Position numbers and translations under genes: made by a program
Part shown: in pieces, positions 18,044-27,738 of the stretch
Position numbering within the stretch: the first letter of the stretch is position 1
Layout: every line of letters starts with the position of its first letter
Notes under the pieces: model-generated
The model's database searches: none
Told to the model about the DNA's origin: nothing
What the model saw: only the letters and a program-made list of their open reading frames with translations
Assembly (NCBI RefSeq): GCF_018614875.1
Contig: NZ_JAGGNW010000011.1
Location: 868,001 to 932,000, forward strand
Direction: 5' to 3'
Source: Variovorax paradoxus
GTDB taxonomy: Bacteria > Pseudomonadota > Gammaproteobacteria > Burkholderiales > Burkholderiaceae_C
DNA length: 64,000 nucleotides

Positions 18044-18885
18044 CCCCCACCGCCCTCATTGCCGAAGACGAGCCTCTGCTTGCCCAGGCCCTCCAGGCCG
18101 AACTCGCCACTGCATGGCCCGAACTGCAGGTGCTCGCCACCGCGGGCGACGGCCGCAGCGCCGTGCGCGAGGCGCTGCGGCTGCTGCCGCAGGTGCTGTT
18201 CTTCGACATCCGCATGCCGGGGCTCGACGGCCTGGGCGCCGCCGCCGAGCTGGCCGACAGCTGGCCCGCCGACGAGGCGCCCCTGCCGCAACTGGTGTTC
18301 GTGACCGCGTATGACGAATATGCCGCCCGTGCCTTCGAGGCCCAGGCCATCGACTACGTGCTCAAGCCCGTGCAGCCCGAGCGCCTGCGCAAGACCGTGC
18401 TGCGACTGCAGCAGGCGCTGGGCGCGCGGCAGCAGCAGACCCGGCCAGCCCCTGCCGCGGCTGACGAAGCGCTCGAACGAACCCTCGCGCAGTGGCGCCA
18501 GGTGCTTGCCGCCGCAGCCGGCAAGGGCGCGTCGGCACCGCCCGCTGCCACCGCCCCGCTGAAGATGATTGCCGCCAGCGAAGCCGGCGGCAGCACCGTG
18601 CGCATGGTTGCCATCGACGAGGTGCTGTATTTCGAGGCCGCCGACAAATACATCCGCGTGCTCACCGCCACGCACGAATACCTCATCCGCACACCGCTGA
18701 AGCAGTTGCTGACCCAGCTCGACCCCGACACTTTCTGGCAGGTGCATCGCGCCGTGGTGGTGCGCAGTTCGGCCGTCGAGGCTGTGCACCGCGACGAAGC
18801 GGGCAAGCTGCACCTGGATCTGCGCGGCCGGCCCGAGAAAATCCCGGTCAGCCGGCTCTACGGCCATCTGTTTCGCGCAATGTGA
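18040..18885 (+). CDS. LytTR-family response regulator
   Basis: 281 residues. Receiver domain 1-125 with acid pair ED9-10... E11, acceptor D56 (LFFDIRMPG), and YVLKPVQPERL; an Ala/Pro/Gln-rich linker (about 135-178); and a C-terminal LytTR DNA-binding domain (about 185-281) with VLYFEAADKYIRVLT, YLIRTPLKQLL and FWQVHRAVVVR. Partner of the kinase just upstream (ATGA overlap). LytTR domains bind direct repeats about 9 bp long; I did not identify a convincing pair upstream of 15172. A bidirectional terminator follows. Confidence 0.94.
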   Translation: MTPTALIAEDEPLLAQALQAELATAWPELQVLATAGDGRSAVREALRLLPQVLFFDIRMPGLDGLGAAAELADSWPADEAPLPQLVFVTAYDEYAARAFEAQAIDYVLKPVQPERLRKTVLRLQQALGARQQQTRPAPAAADEALERTLAQWRQVLAAAAGKGASAPPAATAPLKMIAASEAGGSTVRMVAIDEVLYFEAADKYIRVLTATHEYLIRTPLKQLLTQLDPDTFWQVHRAVVVRSSAVEAVHRDEAGKLHLDLRGRPEKIPVSRLYGHLFRAM

Positions 18886-18916
18886 AATAGAGAGAAGCTG
18901 GAAACCTCGCGCCCGT

Positions 18917-18949
18917 AAAAAAAAACCGGCCCTCCAGGGGCCGGCTTTT
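18917..18949. terminator. Bidirectional Rho-independent terminator
   Basis: Stem CCGGCCC (18926-18932) pairs with GGGCCGG (18938-18944) over a five-base loop. A CTTTT tract follows on the plus strand and nine A's precede it, giving a T9 tract on the minus strand. It closes the LytTR operon and, more strongly, would stop any transcription leaving the Tyr/Pro-rich gene at 18981, which is convergent. Confidence 0.85.
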
Positions 18950-18980
18950 GCTGGCGCGCGCCGACTGGCGGCGCTGCCGC

Positions 18981-19337
18981 TCAATCGCGCCAGTGGTGAT
19001 GACCGCGATAGTAGCCACGCGGACCGTAGTAACGCGGCGGCGGTGCGTAATACGCCGGCGGCGCGTAGTACACCGGGGCCGGACGGTAATAGACCGGCGG
19101 CGGCGGGCGGTAGTACACCGGGGGCGGCGCGTCGTAATACACCGGCGCAGGGGCCGTATAGACCGGCGCCGGGTAGTAGGCCGGAGCGCCCACGCCCACC
19201 GCCACGCCCGGAAGGCCCACGCCTACCGACCAGCTCACGTCGCCGCGGGCACTGGCCGAAGTGGCCGCAAACAATGCGCCGGCTGCCACGACACCCGCAG
19301 CGGCCCATTTGAAGAAGGTTGAACGTGTGAGGCTCAT
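18981..19337 (-). CDS. Secreted Tyr/Pro-rich repeat protein
   Basis: 118 residues from the ATG at 19335-19337 (AAGGAG about 10 bases before). A signal peptide (residues 1-31, ending TSASARG) is followed by a short Val/Gly segment (SVGVGLPGVAVGVG) and then about 65 residues made of repeated P-x-P-V-Y-Y units (PAPVYYDAPPPVYY style, at least six) and a basic, His-rich end GYYRGHHHWRD. Similar YXXP-rich small exported proteins occur in many Burkholderiales with no known role; envelope or extracellular location is likely. The terminator at 18917-18949 lies just beyond its stop. Confidence 0.75.
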   Translation of the reverse strand: MSLTRSTFFKWAAAGVVAAGALFAATSASARGDVSWSVGVGLPGVAVGVGAPAYYPAPVYTAPAPVYYDAPPPVYYRPPPPVYYRPAPVYYAPPAYYAPPPRYYGPRGYYRGHHHWRD

Positions 19338-19459
19338 GATGTTGGACTCCTTGTTGGGGCGTTGTCCGCCCATGTATGTATTGAACGCGCCAAATGCAAA
19401 GCGGTTGCCCGCCGCAATGTGAAGAACGTTGCCAAAGGTAACCTGGAGGGGGCGCACTC

Positions 19460-19465
19460 TAGAAT
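19460..19465 (+). promoter_or_regulatory. Candidate -10 box of a leaderless glnS promoter
   Basis: TAGAAT (in CTCTAGAAT) ends six bases before the glnS ATG at 19472, placing the expected transcription start on or next to the A of the start codon. No ribosome site lies between. The -35 region is weak (GGTAAC at 17-bp spacing). Confidence 0.5.
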
Positions 19466-19471
19466 GCCGCA

Positions 19472-21286
<1,815 letters not shown>

Positions 21287-21311
21287 GCGCCCTCCACCCG
21301 CAGGCCCGGGC

Positions 21312-21317
21312 TATCCT
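21312..21317 (+). promoter_or_regulatory. Candidate -10 box close to rluE start
   Basis: TATCCT ends eight bases before the rluE ATG at 21326; no ribosome binding site is present between them. The expected mRNA would start at most a few bases before the ATG. Confidence 0.35.
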
Positions 21318-21325
21318 GTTCATTC

Positions 21326-21874
21326 ATGAATCTTCCGAGTCCTTCCCACCTGATCCGCTTCAACAAGCCGTACGGCGTCCTCAGCCAGTTCACGGCCGAA
21401 GGCCGGTGGCGCGGGTTGAAGGACTTCATCGACATTCCCGACGTCTACGTGGCCGGCCGTCTCGACGCCGACAGCGAAGGCCTGCTGCTGCTCACCGACG
21501 ACGGCCAACTCCAGGCGCGCATCGCCGATCCGCGCTTCAAGATGGAGAAGACCTATTGGGTGCAGGTGGAAGGCGTACCTACCGAAGAAGCGCTTGCCGC
21601 ATTGCGCGAAGGCGTGCAGCTGAACGATGGCCTCACGCGCCCGGCCCGCGCGCGCCTGCTCGACCCGCCGCCCGACGTGTGGCCGCGGCAACCGCCCATT
21701 CGCGAACGCAAGAGCATTCCGACCGCCTGGCTGGAGTTGGCGATCAGCGAAGGTCGCAACCGCCAGGTGCGGCGCATGACCGCCGCTGTGGGGCTGCCGA
21801 CCCTTCGCCTGATTCGCGCCGCCATCGGGCCCTACACGCTCGATGGATTGGCGCCGGGCACCTGGCGCGAGTAG
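21326..21874 (+). CDS. rluE: 23S rRNA pseudouridine synthase, RluE type
   Basis: 182 residues, the short RsuA/RluB/E/F-family form without an S4 domain. It has [15 protein letters not shown], the catalytic loop [18 protein letters not shown] (Asp in RLDADS), KTYWVQVEG, and the C-terminal [23 protein letters not shown] motif parts. In Escherichia coli RluE modifies U2457 of 23S rRNA. It stands 39 bases after glnS and probably has its own promoter (TATCCT before the ATG). Confidence 0.9.
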   Translation: MNLPSPSHLIRFNKPYGVLSQFTAEGRWRGLKDFIDIPDVYVAGRLDADSEGLLLLTDDGQLQARIADPRFKMEKTYWVQVEGVPTEEALAALREGVQLNDGLTRPARARLLDPPPDVWPRQPPIRERKSIPTAWLELAISEGRNRQVRRMTAAVGLPTLRLIRAAIGPYTLDGLAPGTWRE

Positions 21875-21961
21875 CGCGGCCGCGGCGTCACAGCACTTGT
21901 TTCATTCGATCTCTTCATGCACCACATCCGGACCGTCTCATCCAACCTCCTCACGCCTGCG

Positions 21962-22825
21962 ATGAATCGCCGCTGCGCATTGCTCGGCACGCTGGGCCTG
22001 CTCGCGCTGCCGGCAACGCATGTTGCCGCTGCCGGGCCTGCGAAGTCGAAGCGACCGCACCCCGATGTCTGGCCGCATGCGTCGCAGGTGCCGGGCGGCG
22101 TGGCCCGCCTGTCGCTCGGGCCGAGCGCCAGGCGGCCGGCGGCCTTTGCGGGCGACCTGCCTTTGCTCGTGCTGGGCGACGCCATCGAGTGGACGGCGCT
22201 GGTGGGTATTCCGCTCGCGGCCGTGCCGGGCGACGCGAGCATCGTCGTGCGGCCTGAAGGCGGCAACGAAAGACAGATCAACTATGCGGTGAGCCCCAAG
22301 CAATACCGCGAGCAGCGCCTGACGGTCCCGCCGCGCACCGTCGATCTGTCGCCTGAAGACGAGGCGCGCTACGAACGCGAACGCGCGCACCTCGCCACCG
22401 TGATGGCCACCTTCACCGATCTGCGGCCCGATGCCTCGCTGCAGATGCGCGTCCCCGCACCGGGCCGCCGCTCCAGCTCGTTCGGCCTGCGCCGCGTGTT
22501 CAACGGGCAGTCGCGCAATCCGCACAGCGGCATGGACATCGCGGCCGGCACCGGCACGCCGGTGCTGGCGCCGCTGCCGGGACGGGTGATCGACACGGGT
22601 GACTATTTCTTCAACGGCGGCACGGTGTGGCTCGACCATGGCGGCGGTCTGCTGACGATGTATTGCCACCTGAGCCGCATCGACGTGAAGGTGGGTGATG
22701 TGCTGAAAACCGGCGAGCAGTTGGCTGCAGTGGGCGCCACCGGCCGCGTGACCGGTCCGCATCTGCATTGGTCGGTGATGCTGAATCGGGCGATGGTGGA
22801 TCCGGCGCTGTTCATCAGGGCCTGA
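21962..22825 (+). CDS. Secreted M23-family metallopeptidase
   Basis: 287 residues from the ATG at 21962 (MNRRCALLGTLGLLALPATHVAAAG), which gives a clean signal peptide; an ATG at 21917 would add 15 residues ahead of it. A beta-rich N-terminal domain (about 40-150) precedes the LytM/M23 domain with Zn ligands in NPHSGMDIA (H and D), and the HLHW motif near the end (GPHLHWSV). Such enzymes cut peptidoglycan cross-links in the periplasm or have regulatory roles. All metal ligands are visible, so it is probably active. No ribosome site precedes either ATG. Confidence 0.9.
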   Translation: MNRRCALLGTLGLLALPATHVAAAGPAKSKRPHPDVWPHASQVPGGVARLSLGPSARRPAAFAGDLPLLVLGDAIEWTALVGIPLAAVPGDASIVVRPEGGNERQINYAVSPKQYREQRLTVPPRTVDLSPEDEARYERERAHLATVMATFTDLRPDASLQMRVPAPGRRSSSFGLRRVFNGQSRNPHSGMDIAAGTGTPVLAPLPGRVIDTGDYFFNGGTVWLDHGGGLLTMYCHLSRIDVKVGDVLKTGEQLAAVGATGRVTGPHLHWSVMLNRAMVDPALFIRA

Positions 22826-22925
22826 TTCTTCGAGCACGCAGCGCAGCATCTTCTGCTGCACTTGCCCTCAGCACCTGCTTGCCTCATAAACTCGCTTAAC
22901 TCACACGAGGGGCGGGGTTGAGGCA

Positions 22926-23918
22926 ATGGCGAAACAAACAAGAACCGAGCGACGCCGAGTGCGCGCGAGGCAGGAACTTGCCGGCAAGGGTTGGACTGCG
23001 ATCGTCATCGGCATCTTGTTGCTGACGATGGTTCCTGCATTTCTGCAAGGGCCTATTGGGAACGTGCTCGGGCAAGCTCTTCGGCCGCTAGGCTGGATGG
23101 CATTGGCTCTTGGAGCGATCCTGCTGGGCCTTCACCAACTCGTCGATCGCGATACGGCGCCCAAGAAGGCCGAACGAGCAGCAGTTCCCAGATCACTTCG
23201 ATCTTCTGCGACTCCCGCTTCAAGGCAAGAGCCAACCTTCGTCCCTGAACGATCTTCTGCGGAAGAACCCGCGCCACCACAAGAGCAGCAATGGAGCACC
23301 GCAGTCCTCTTCGCCATCGAGTGGCGTCGCTTCGAGGCATTGTGCGAGGCGTTCTACGCGCAGGCTGGGTTTGCCACGCGAAGCCAATCTCACGGCCCCG
23401 ACGGCGGCGTCGATATCTGGCTCCAGTCCAAGCACATCGTTGCGCCCCGCATCGTGCAATGCAAGCATTGGCGCAACACGCGTGTCGCACTGAAGGACAT
23501 GCGCGAATTTCTGGGTGTGATGGCATCGCACAAGCTCCAGAACGGGACGTTCGTCACCAGTTCCACCTTCACCCGGGAAGCCCTGGCGTTTGCCGAAGCC
23601 AACGGCATCCAGGCTCAGGATGGTGCCGCGTTGCTCAAATTGATTCGCCTTCGTACGCCCGAACAGCAGGCAGCACTGCTCGCGGTGGCCTACGAAGGCG
23701 AGTACTGGCGGCCAACTTGCGCTGGCTGCGGCACGAAAATGGTGGAGCGGCCACCCAAAGGCAATCGCGGCGCTTTTTGGGGATGCAACAACTATCGGCG
23801 CTGCGGGGCCAAACCAATCTCGAAAGCGAAAGCGCGAGTTCAGCCTGATCACGCTAATGGGAATAAAGTACCATTAACGAAAAGGAGGTGGTCCCTGCGC
23901 CTGTTGCGTGGGGACTGA
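22926..23918 (+). CDS. Membrane-anchored Mrr-type endonuclease with C4 zinc finger
   Basis: 330 residues. A basic start (RTERRRVRARQ) and two membrane helices (about 23-41 and 54-72) are followed by a linker and an Mrr_cat nuclease domain (about 125-245) with the PD-(D/E)xK pattern: GGVDIWL (D163), then VQCKHW (Q178, K180). The last 70 residues hold CAGCGTKM...CNNYRRCG, a topoisomerase-type C4 zinc finger. Mrr domains cut methylated or foreign DNA, and the membrane-bound version with a topoisomerase finger is widespread but unstudied. GC is visibly lower than in the flanks. Followed 6 bases later by the HExxH lipoprotein. Confidence 0.85.
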   Translation: MAKQTRTERRRVRARQELAGKGWTAIVIGILLLTMVPAFLQGPIGNVLGQALRPLGWMALALGAILLGLHQLVDRDTAPKKAERAAVPRSLRSSATPASRQEPTFVPERSSAEEPAPPQEQQWSTAVLFAIEWRRFEALCEAFYAQAGFATRSQSHGPDGGVDIWLQSKHIVAPRIVQCKHWRNTRVALKDMREFLGVMASHKLQNGTFVTSSTFTREALAFAEANGIQAQDGAALLKLIRLRTPEQQAALLAVAYEGEYWRPTCAGCGTKMVERPPKGNRGAFWGCNNYRRCGAKPISKAKARVQPDHANGNKVPLTKRRWSLRLLRGD

Positions 23919-23924
23919 GCATCG

Positions 23925-24482
23925 ATGCGTTTCAACCTTGTTCTTCTAGCCTGCATCATGGCTCTCCCGGGCTGCATGATCGTTCGCAATCCCACGCCGC
24001 AGGAGTTGTCCGCGCTCGATAACCCGCCGTTCGAGGTTCAGTCCAAAGTTGCGCAGCTCTTGCCGAAGGTTGAGGCTTGGTATTCGGAGGTCGAGATTCA
24101 ACTTGCACCTTTTGGGCGCCCTCTTACGGCCGAGGAAGCAAGAACGGCCATCGAACTTGGCGTAGCCGAACCGGAAAAAGTTCGTGTAGTCGTGCTTGAC
24201 GAATTTCCGATGCCCAAGGATGAGCAGCTACTTGGCGAAGCGAAGAAGCACGGTCTGGGCAATTGGAGCGAGGGTGGCCGCAGCAATGGCCGCGTTGTCT
24301 TGCTGAAGCCACGCGTTGCACAGTCCCCCGCGGTGCTTCGGCATGAACTGGTTCATCTTGCCCAACAGGATCGGATGGGGCGCACCGCATTCTTGCGCCG
24401 CTACCTGATAGAACTCGAGATGATGGGCTACGCCAGATCGCCCCTCGAGCTAGAAGCATATGCCAGGCAGGGGGCACACTAG
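23925..24482 (+). CDS. Lipoprotein with HELVH metallopeptidase-like motif
   Basis: 185 residues. Signal sequence ending in lipobox LPGC (Cys17). The C-terminal half contains LRHELVHLAQQ (H140-E141-H144), an HExxH zinc site, in a helix; E163, E166 or E177 could be the third ligand. I know no family name for it. It is 6 bases downstream of the Mrr-type nuclease, so the two are probably cotranscribed, and shares that gene's lower GC. Its TAG shares the palindrome CTAG with the stop of the convergent gene at 24479. It may be an envelope peptidase or a degenerate one. Confidence 0.7.
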   Translation: MRFNLVLLACIMALPGCMIVRNPTPQELSALDNPPFEVQSKVAQLLPKVEAWYSEVEIQLAPFGRPLTAEEARTAIELGVAEPEKVRVVVLDEFPMPKDEQLLGEAKKHGLGNWSEGGRSNGRVVLLKPRVAQSPAVLRHELVHLAQQDRMGRTAFLRRYLIELEMMGYARSPLELEAYARQGAH

Positions 24483-25414
24483 ATCGGCTTCGTCAGATAC
24501 ACCGCCTCGCGCCCCACGATCACCCGCTGGGCGGGCATGAAGATCGTGCAGTCGTCACACGGCGCGCGTATCTCGTCCGGGCCATTGGTGGCGATCAGCT
24601 CGCCCTTGGCAAAGGTCTCGAAGCCGATCAGCGGGCGCACGAACGCAAAGTCTTCCGACTTGATGACATGCGTCTGCAGCAGCTCGAAGCGGCGCTGCGG
24701 GCCGGGCGCCGGCACGGCGGGGTCCTTGTCGATGAGCCCGAAGTGCGCCAGAAAATCGAGCGAGATGGCGGTGGCCAGCTCGGACGCCGAGCGCAGGAAG
24801 TGCTGCCCGCATTCGGCCACCAGCGCCACGCCCTTGCCATCGGGCAGGCCGTGGCGGCCATGCTGGATCAGCGGCGTGCCGGAGCCCAGGCCGTCGGGCA
24901 TCACCAGGTGCACCGACGGGCGGCCGATGGCCAGTGCCGCCTCGGCGTTGCGGTCGAAGGCGGGATAGACCCAGAACGGAATCACCGGCTGGCTCGTGGA
25001 GTGGATGTCCAGGATGTGGTCGGCCGCGCTCACCACCGGCCGCAGCATGCGGGCTCGGCGCAGTTCGGGGCTGTCTTCGGTGCCGTCGAGCCATTCGGGC
25101 GACCAGATGCGGTTGAGGTTGTGCACCAGCTGGCGGCTGTCGAAAGGCAGCGCCTCGTCGAAGGACTCGTAGGCCTCCACGTTGGCAAAGCTTACCGTGA
25201 GGGTGCCGATCTTCGGGCGCACTTGGGTGTCGAGCAGGTGCGTGGCCGCGGTCATGCCGCAGATCTCGTTGCCGTGTGTCAGCGCATTGATCAGCACGTG
25301 GGGGCCGGGCTTGCCGGACTCGAAGCGGTGCACGTAGTCGATGCCGATGTTGCCCTGGCGGTAGGCGCAGAGATCGCGGGGGAGGACTTCGAGGGCGGGT
25401 GGGGATTGGGTCAT
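24479..25414 (-). CDS. Succinylglutamate desuccinylase/aspartoacylase-family hydrolase
   Basis: 311 residues from the ATG at 25412-25414. The M14-type zinc site is visible: LTHGNEICG (H47 and E50) and ILDIHST (H138). Conserved NLNRIWSPEW follows the AstE/aspartoacylase pattern. Such enzymes cleave N-acyl amino acids (for example acetylaspartate or succinylglutamate) in the cytosol. The C-terminal beta-domain ends with IFMPAQRVIVGREAVYLTKP. It is not beside an arginine-catabolism (ast) cluster, so the substrate is uncertain. It is followed 41 bases upstream by the Fic gene on the same strand. Confidence 0.87.
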   Translation of the reverse strand: MTQSPPALEVLPRDLCAYRQGNIGIDYVHRFESGKPGPHVLINALTHGNEICGMTAATHLLDTQVRPKIGTLTVSFANVEAYESFDEALPFDSRQLVHNLNRIWSPEWLDGTEDSPELRRARMLRPVVSAADHILDIHSTSQPVIPFWVYPAFDRNAEAALAIGRPSVHLVMPDGLGSGTPLIQHGRHGLPDGKGVALVAECGQHFLRSASELATAISLDFLAHFGLIDKDPAVPAPGPQRRFELLQTHVIKSEDFAFVRPLIGFETFAKGELIATNGPDEIRAPCDDCTIFMPAQRVIVGREAVYLTKPI

Positions 25415-25455
25415 GGCCGGGACGTTGAATGAAGGCGAGTGGTCGGGCGAGTTTG

Positions 25456-26604
25456 CTACAGCCCGGCAATCAGTGCATAGCGCGTGCCTCTGCCCTGCCC
25501 GGTTCGCGCCAACACGCCCAGCGCGACCAACTCGGTGAGTTCGCGGTAGGCGGTGGCTCGCGACACGCCGGCAATGGCCACGTATTTTTCCGTGCTCATT
25601 CCGCCCAGGAATCCACCGGGACCCGCGTCGTAGAGTTTGTTCAACACCTTGCGTTCGCTCGGCGTGAGTTGCGGATGCGCCGCGTCCAGCCCCGCCCAGA
25701 ATCCGGCCTTCGCACCCGCAGCCTGGATTTGCGCGAGCGTCGACAGGCACGCCTTTTCAACGCAACCGATGAACCAGCGAACCCAGGACGTGACATCCAT
25801 ATCCCCCTGCGCGCTGGCTGCTTGCAACTGGTTGTAGTAACCGGCGCGGTCGAGCCAGAGCTGCTGCGACATGCTGAACAAGCGCTGGCTGCTGCACAGG
25901 TCTTGCGCCAGCGCAAGGTCGCTCAGTGCGCGGCCGATGCGGCCGTTGCCGTCTTCGAACGGGTGGATGGTTTCGAACCACAGATGCGCGATGGCGCTGC
26001 GCACAAGGCCGTCGGTCTTCGGATGCTTGCGCCCTTCCTCGAACCATTCGAGCAGCGCTTTCATCTGCGCGGGAACATCGCGCGAGGGTGGCGCCTCGTA
26101 GTGAACCGTGTCGGGTTTTCCGACGCGCGGCGTGACGATCTGCATCGGGTCTTCGTGAGCACGGTAGGCGCCGGTGACGATGCGGGTGATGCCGCTTCGG
26201 CCGTTTGGAAAAAGCGCCGCGTGCCAATCGAGCAGCGCCGCTTCGGCGAGCGGTTCATTCCAGCGGGCGACTGCCGCCTCGACGATGTCGAGCGTGGCTT
26301 CGGTGCGGGCGTCTCTGGGAAGGCGGCTCGCGGGCGTCAGGCCAAGACGGCGGGCCGCCGAGGCACGCACCGAATTGACCTGCAGCGTTTCACCCTCGAT
26401 CTGTGCGGTGGCGACAGCTTCCTGCGTCCATTCGCCGAGTTGGAGTTCATCGAGAGCGACGAGCTGAAGGTTGCCCGCCACGCCCAGCATGCGCCCCTGT
26501 GCCAGGCGCGCGGCCGACAGCGCAGGCTGCAGCGCCTGCCCATCGACCTCGAAGTGCGGCCATTTCTTGGTTTGCCAGATCCACATGAAGCGCATTTTAG
26601 GCAA
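25456..26604 (-). CDS. Fic-domain AMP-transferase with N-terminal inhibitory motif and C-terminal winged helix
   Basis: 382 residues. N-terminal DUF4172-like domain contains TAQIEG (66-71), which fits the inhibitory (S/T)xxxE(G/N) motif of class II Fic proteins, in which the Glu blocks ATP gamma-phosphate. The Fic core has the full HPFEDGNGRIGR (214-225). The last 80 residues form a winged helix (LTPSERKVLNKLY, VSRATAYRELTELVALGVL). Fic enzymes AMPylate target proteins; here the intact catalytic loop implies activity once inhibition is released. Likely TTG start at 26604, or ATG at 26595 or 26586; none has a ribosome site. Repeated operator-like sites lie at its 5' end (26586-26647). Confidence 0.9.
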   Translation of the reverse strand: MPKMRFMWIWQTKKWPHFEVDGQALQPALSAARLAQGRMLGVAGNLQLVALDELQLGEWTQEAVATAQIEGETLQVNSVRASAARRLGLTPASRLPRDARTEATLDIVEAAVARWNEPLAEAALLDWHAALFPNGRSGITRIVTGAYRAHEDPMQIVTPRVGKPDTVHYEAPPSRDVPAQMKALLEWFEEGRKHPKTDGLVRSAIAHLWFETIHPFEDGNGRIGRALSDLALAQDLCSSQRLFSMSQQLWLDRAGYYNQLQAASAQGDMDVTSWVRWFIGCVEKACLSTLAQIQAAGAKAGFWAGLDAAHPQLTPSERKVLNKLYDAGPGGFLGGMSTEKYVAIAGVSRATAYRELTELVALGVLARTGQGRGTRYALIAGL

Positions 26605-26647
26605 ATACGCTTCAAAAATGAAGCGTATTTATGGCGAATACGCTTCA
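26586..26647. promoter_or_regulatory. Repeated 12-bp operator-like sites at the Fic gene start
   Basis: The pair AAATACGCTTCA (26603-26614) and TGAAGCGTATTT (26619-26630) is a perfect inverted repeat with a four-base spacer. A further direct copy AATACGCTTCA lies at 26637-26647 and a one-mismatch copy, TGAAGCGCATTTT, at 26586-26598, over the possible ATG starts. The sites sit in the gap between the upstream hydrolase stop and the Fic gene. They look like binding sites for an autoregulator, plausibly the Fic protein's own winged helix. Confidence 0.6.
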
Positions 26648-26657
26648 GCGAGCCGAT

Positions 26658-27626
26658 CTACCGCACCTGCTGGTAATCCACCGGCACCCAGACGTAGCCC
26701 TTGCCTTCGGCCCGCACATGCCCCAGCCCCGGGAACGGCAGATGCGCGCTGCCCACCAGGTAGCGCCCCTTGGCCGCATCCGCATAGGCCTTCTTGCGCT
26801 CCAGCGCGGCGGGCTTCGAATCGACGTCGAACGAGATCGTCACCTGCGGCTGCTCGAACTGCACGGCCGCCACATGCATCAGGTCGCCCCACAGCACCAG
26901 CTTCTGGCCCTTGGACTCGACCACGTACACGTTGTGGCCCGGCGTGTGGCCGTGGGCCGGCATGGCCTTGATGCCGGGCAGCAGTTCCGTGCTGCCTTTC
27001 AAGGGCTTGAACTTGCCGGCCTCGACGTACGGGTTGATCGACGCCATCGCGCCCTGGAAGAAGCCCTTCATCTCGGGCGAGGCCTTTTCGAGGTTGGCCT
27101 TGTCGAGCCAGAAGTCGGCGTCTTCCTGGCCGGCGTGGACCGTGGCGTTGGGAAACACCAGCTTGCCGTCGGCCATGAGTCCGCCGACGTGGTCGCCGTG
27201 CATGTGGGTGATCAGCACGTCGTCGACCTGCTCCGGCTTGTAGCCGGCGGCCTGGAGGTTGGCGCGCAGGTTGCCGAGGGTGGCGCCGAAGAGCGCGCCG
27301 GCGCCGGTGTCGACCAGCACCAGCTTGCTTCCGGTGTTGATGAGGTAGCCGTTCACCGATGTCTGCACCACGTCCTTTTCGAACGAGCGGTCGAGCAGCT
27401 TGCCGACCTGGCCCTGCGTGGTGTTGGTAAGCAGCTTCTTGGGTTCGAGGTCGAGGGTGCCGTCGAACAGCGCGGTCACTTCGAAGTCGCCGAGCATGAC
27501 GCGGTAGAAGCCCGGCGCCTGGGTCTTGACCTGCGGGGCGCCCGCCTGCACCGCAAACGAAAGCATCAGCATGCTGCCGGCCAATGCGGCGACGCCGCGG
27601 CGCAACCAGCGGGTGGATGTTGTCAT
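26658..27626 (-). CDS. Secreted metallo-beta-lactamase-fold hydrolase
   Basis: 322 residues from the ATG at 27624-27626, with GAGGAG 9 bases upstream. A signal peptide (1-29, ending AVQAGA) precedes the MBL domain: HMHGDHVGG (H141-H146), HAGQEDADFW, PAHGHTPGHN and GDLMH, giving both metal sites. The order and spacing resemble the quorum-quenching/PNGM-like MBL group, but substrate cannot be told. Periplasmic. The Fic gene follows it in the same direction 53 bases on; the operator repeats fill that space. Confidence 0.88.
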   Translation of the reverse strand: MTTSTRWLRRGVAALAGSMLMLSFAVQAGAPQVKTQAPGFYRVMLGDFEVTALFDGTLDLEPKKLLTNTTQGQVGKLLDRSFEKDVVQTSVNGYLINTGSKLVLVDTGAGALFGATLGNLRANLQAAGYKPEQVDDVLITHMHGDHVGGLMADGKLVFPNATVHAGQEDADFWLDKANLEKASPEMKGFFQGAMASINPYVEAGKFKPLKGSTELLPGIKAMPAHGHTPGHNVYVVESKGQKLVLWGDLMHVAAVQFEQPQVTISFDVDSKPAALERKKAYADAAKGRYLVGSAHLPFPGLGHVRAEGKGYVWVPVDYQQVR

Positions 27627-27738
27627 GGGTTCTTCTCCTCGGATGGTTGTAGGGGGCGCCGAGAATAGCCCACGCGCGCGATTCGTGCAGGCGTGCGGCC
27701 GCGTGGGTCCGCGGTTCCCCGTGGAGCGAGGCGCTTCT

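Noticed and set aside
22926..24482. Restriction-modification system
   Set aside because: No methyltransferase or specificity gene is adjacent; a lone Mrr-type nuclease and lipoprotein are not a known R-M system.
24479..25750. A 423-residue form of the aspartoacylase-like gene starting at 25750
   Set aside because: The extra 112 residues are Arg/Gly-rich, overlap the Fic gene, and the family begins at the ATG at 25414.
26603..26630. Inverted repeat as a Rho-independent terminator of the metallo-hydrolase gene
   Set aside because: No T-tract follows and two extra copies of the same half-site lie nearby, which favours an operator.
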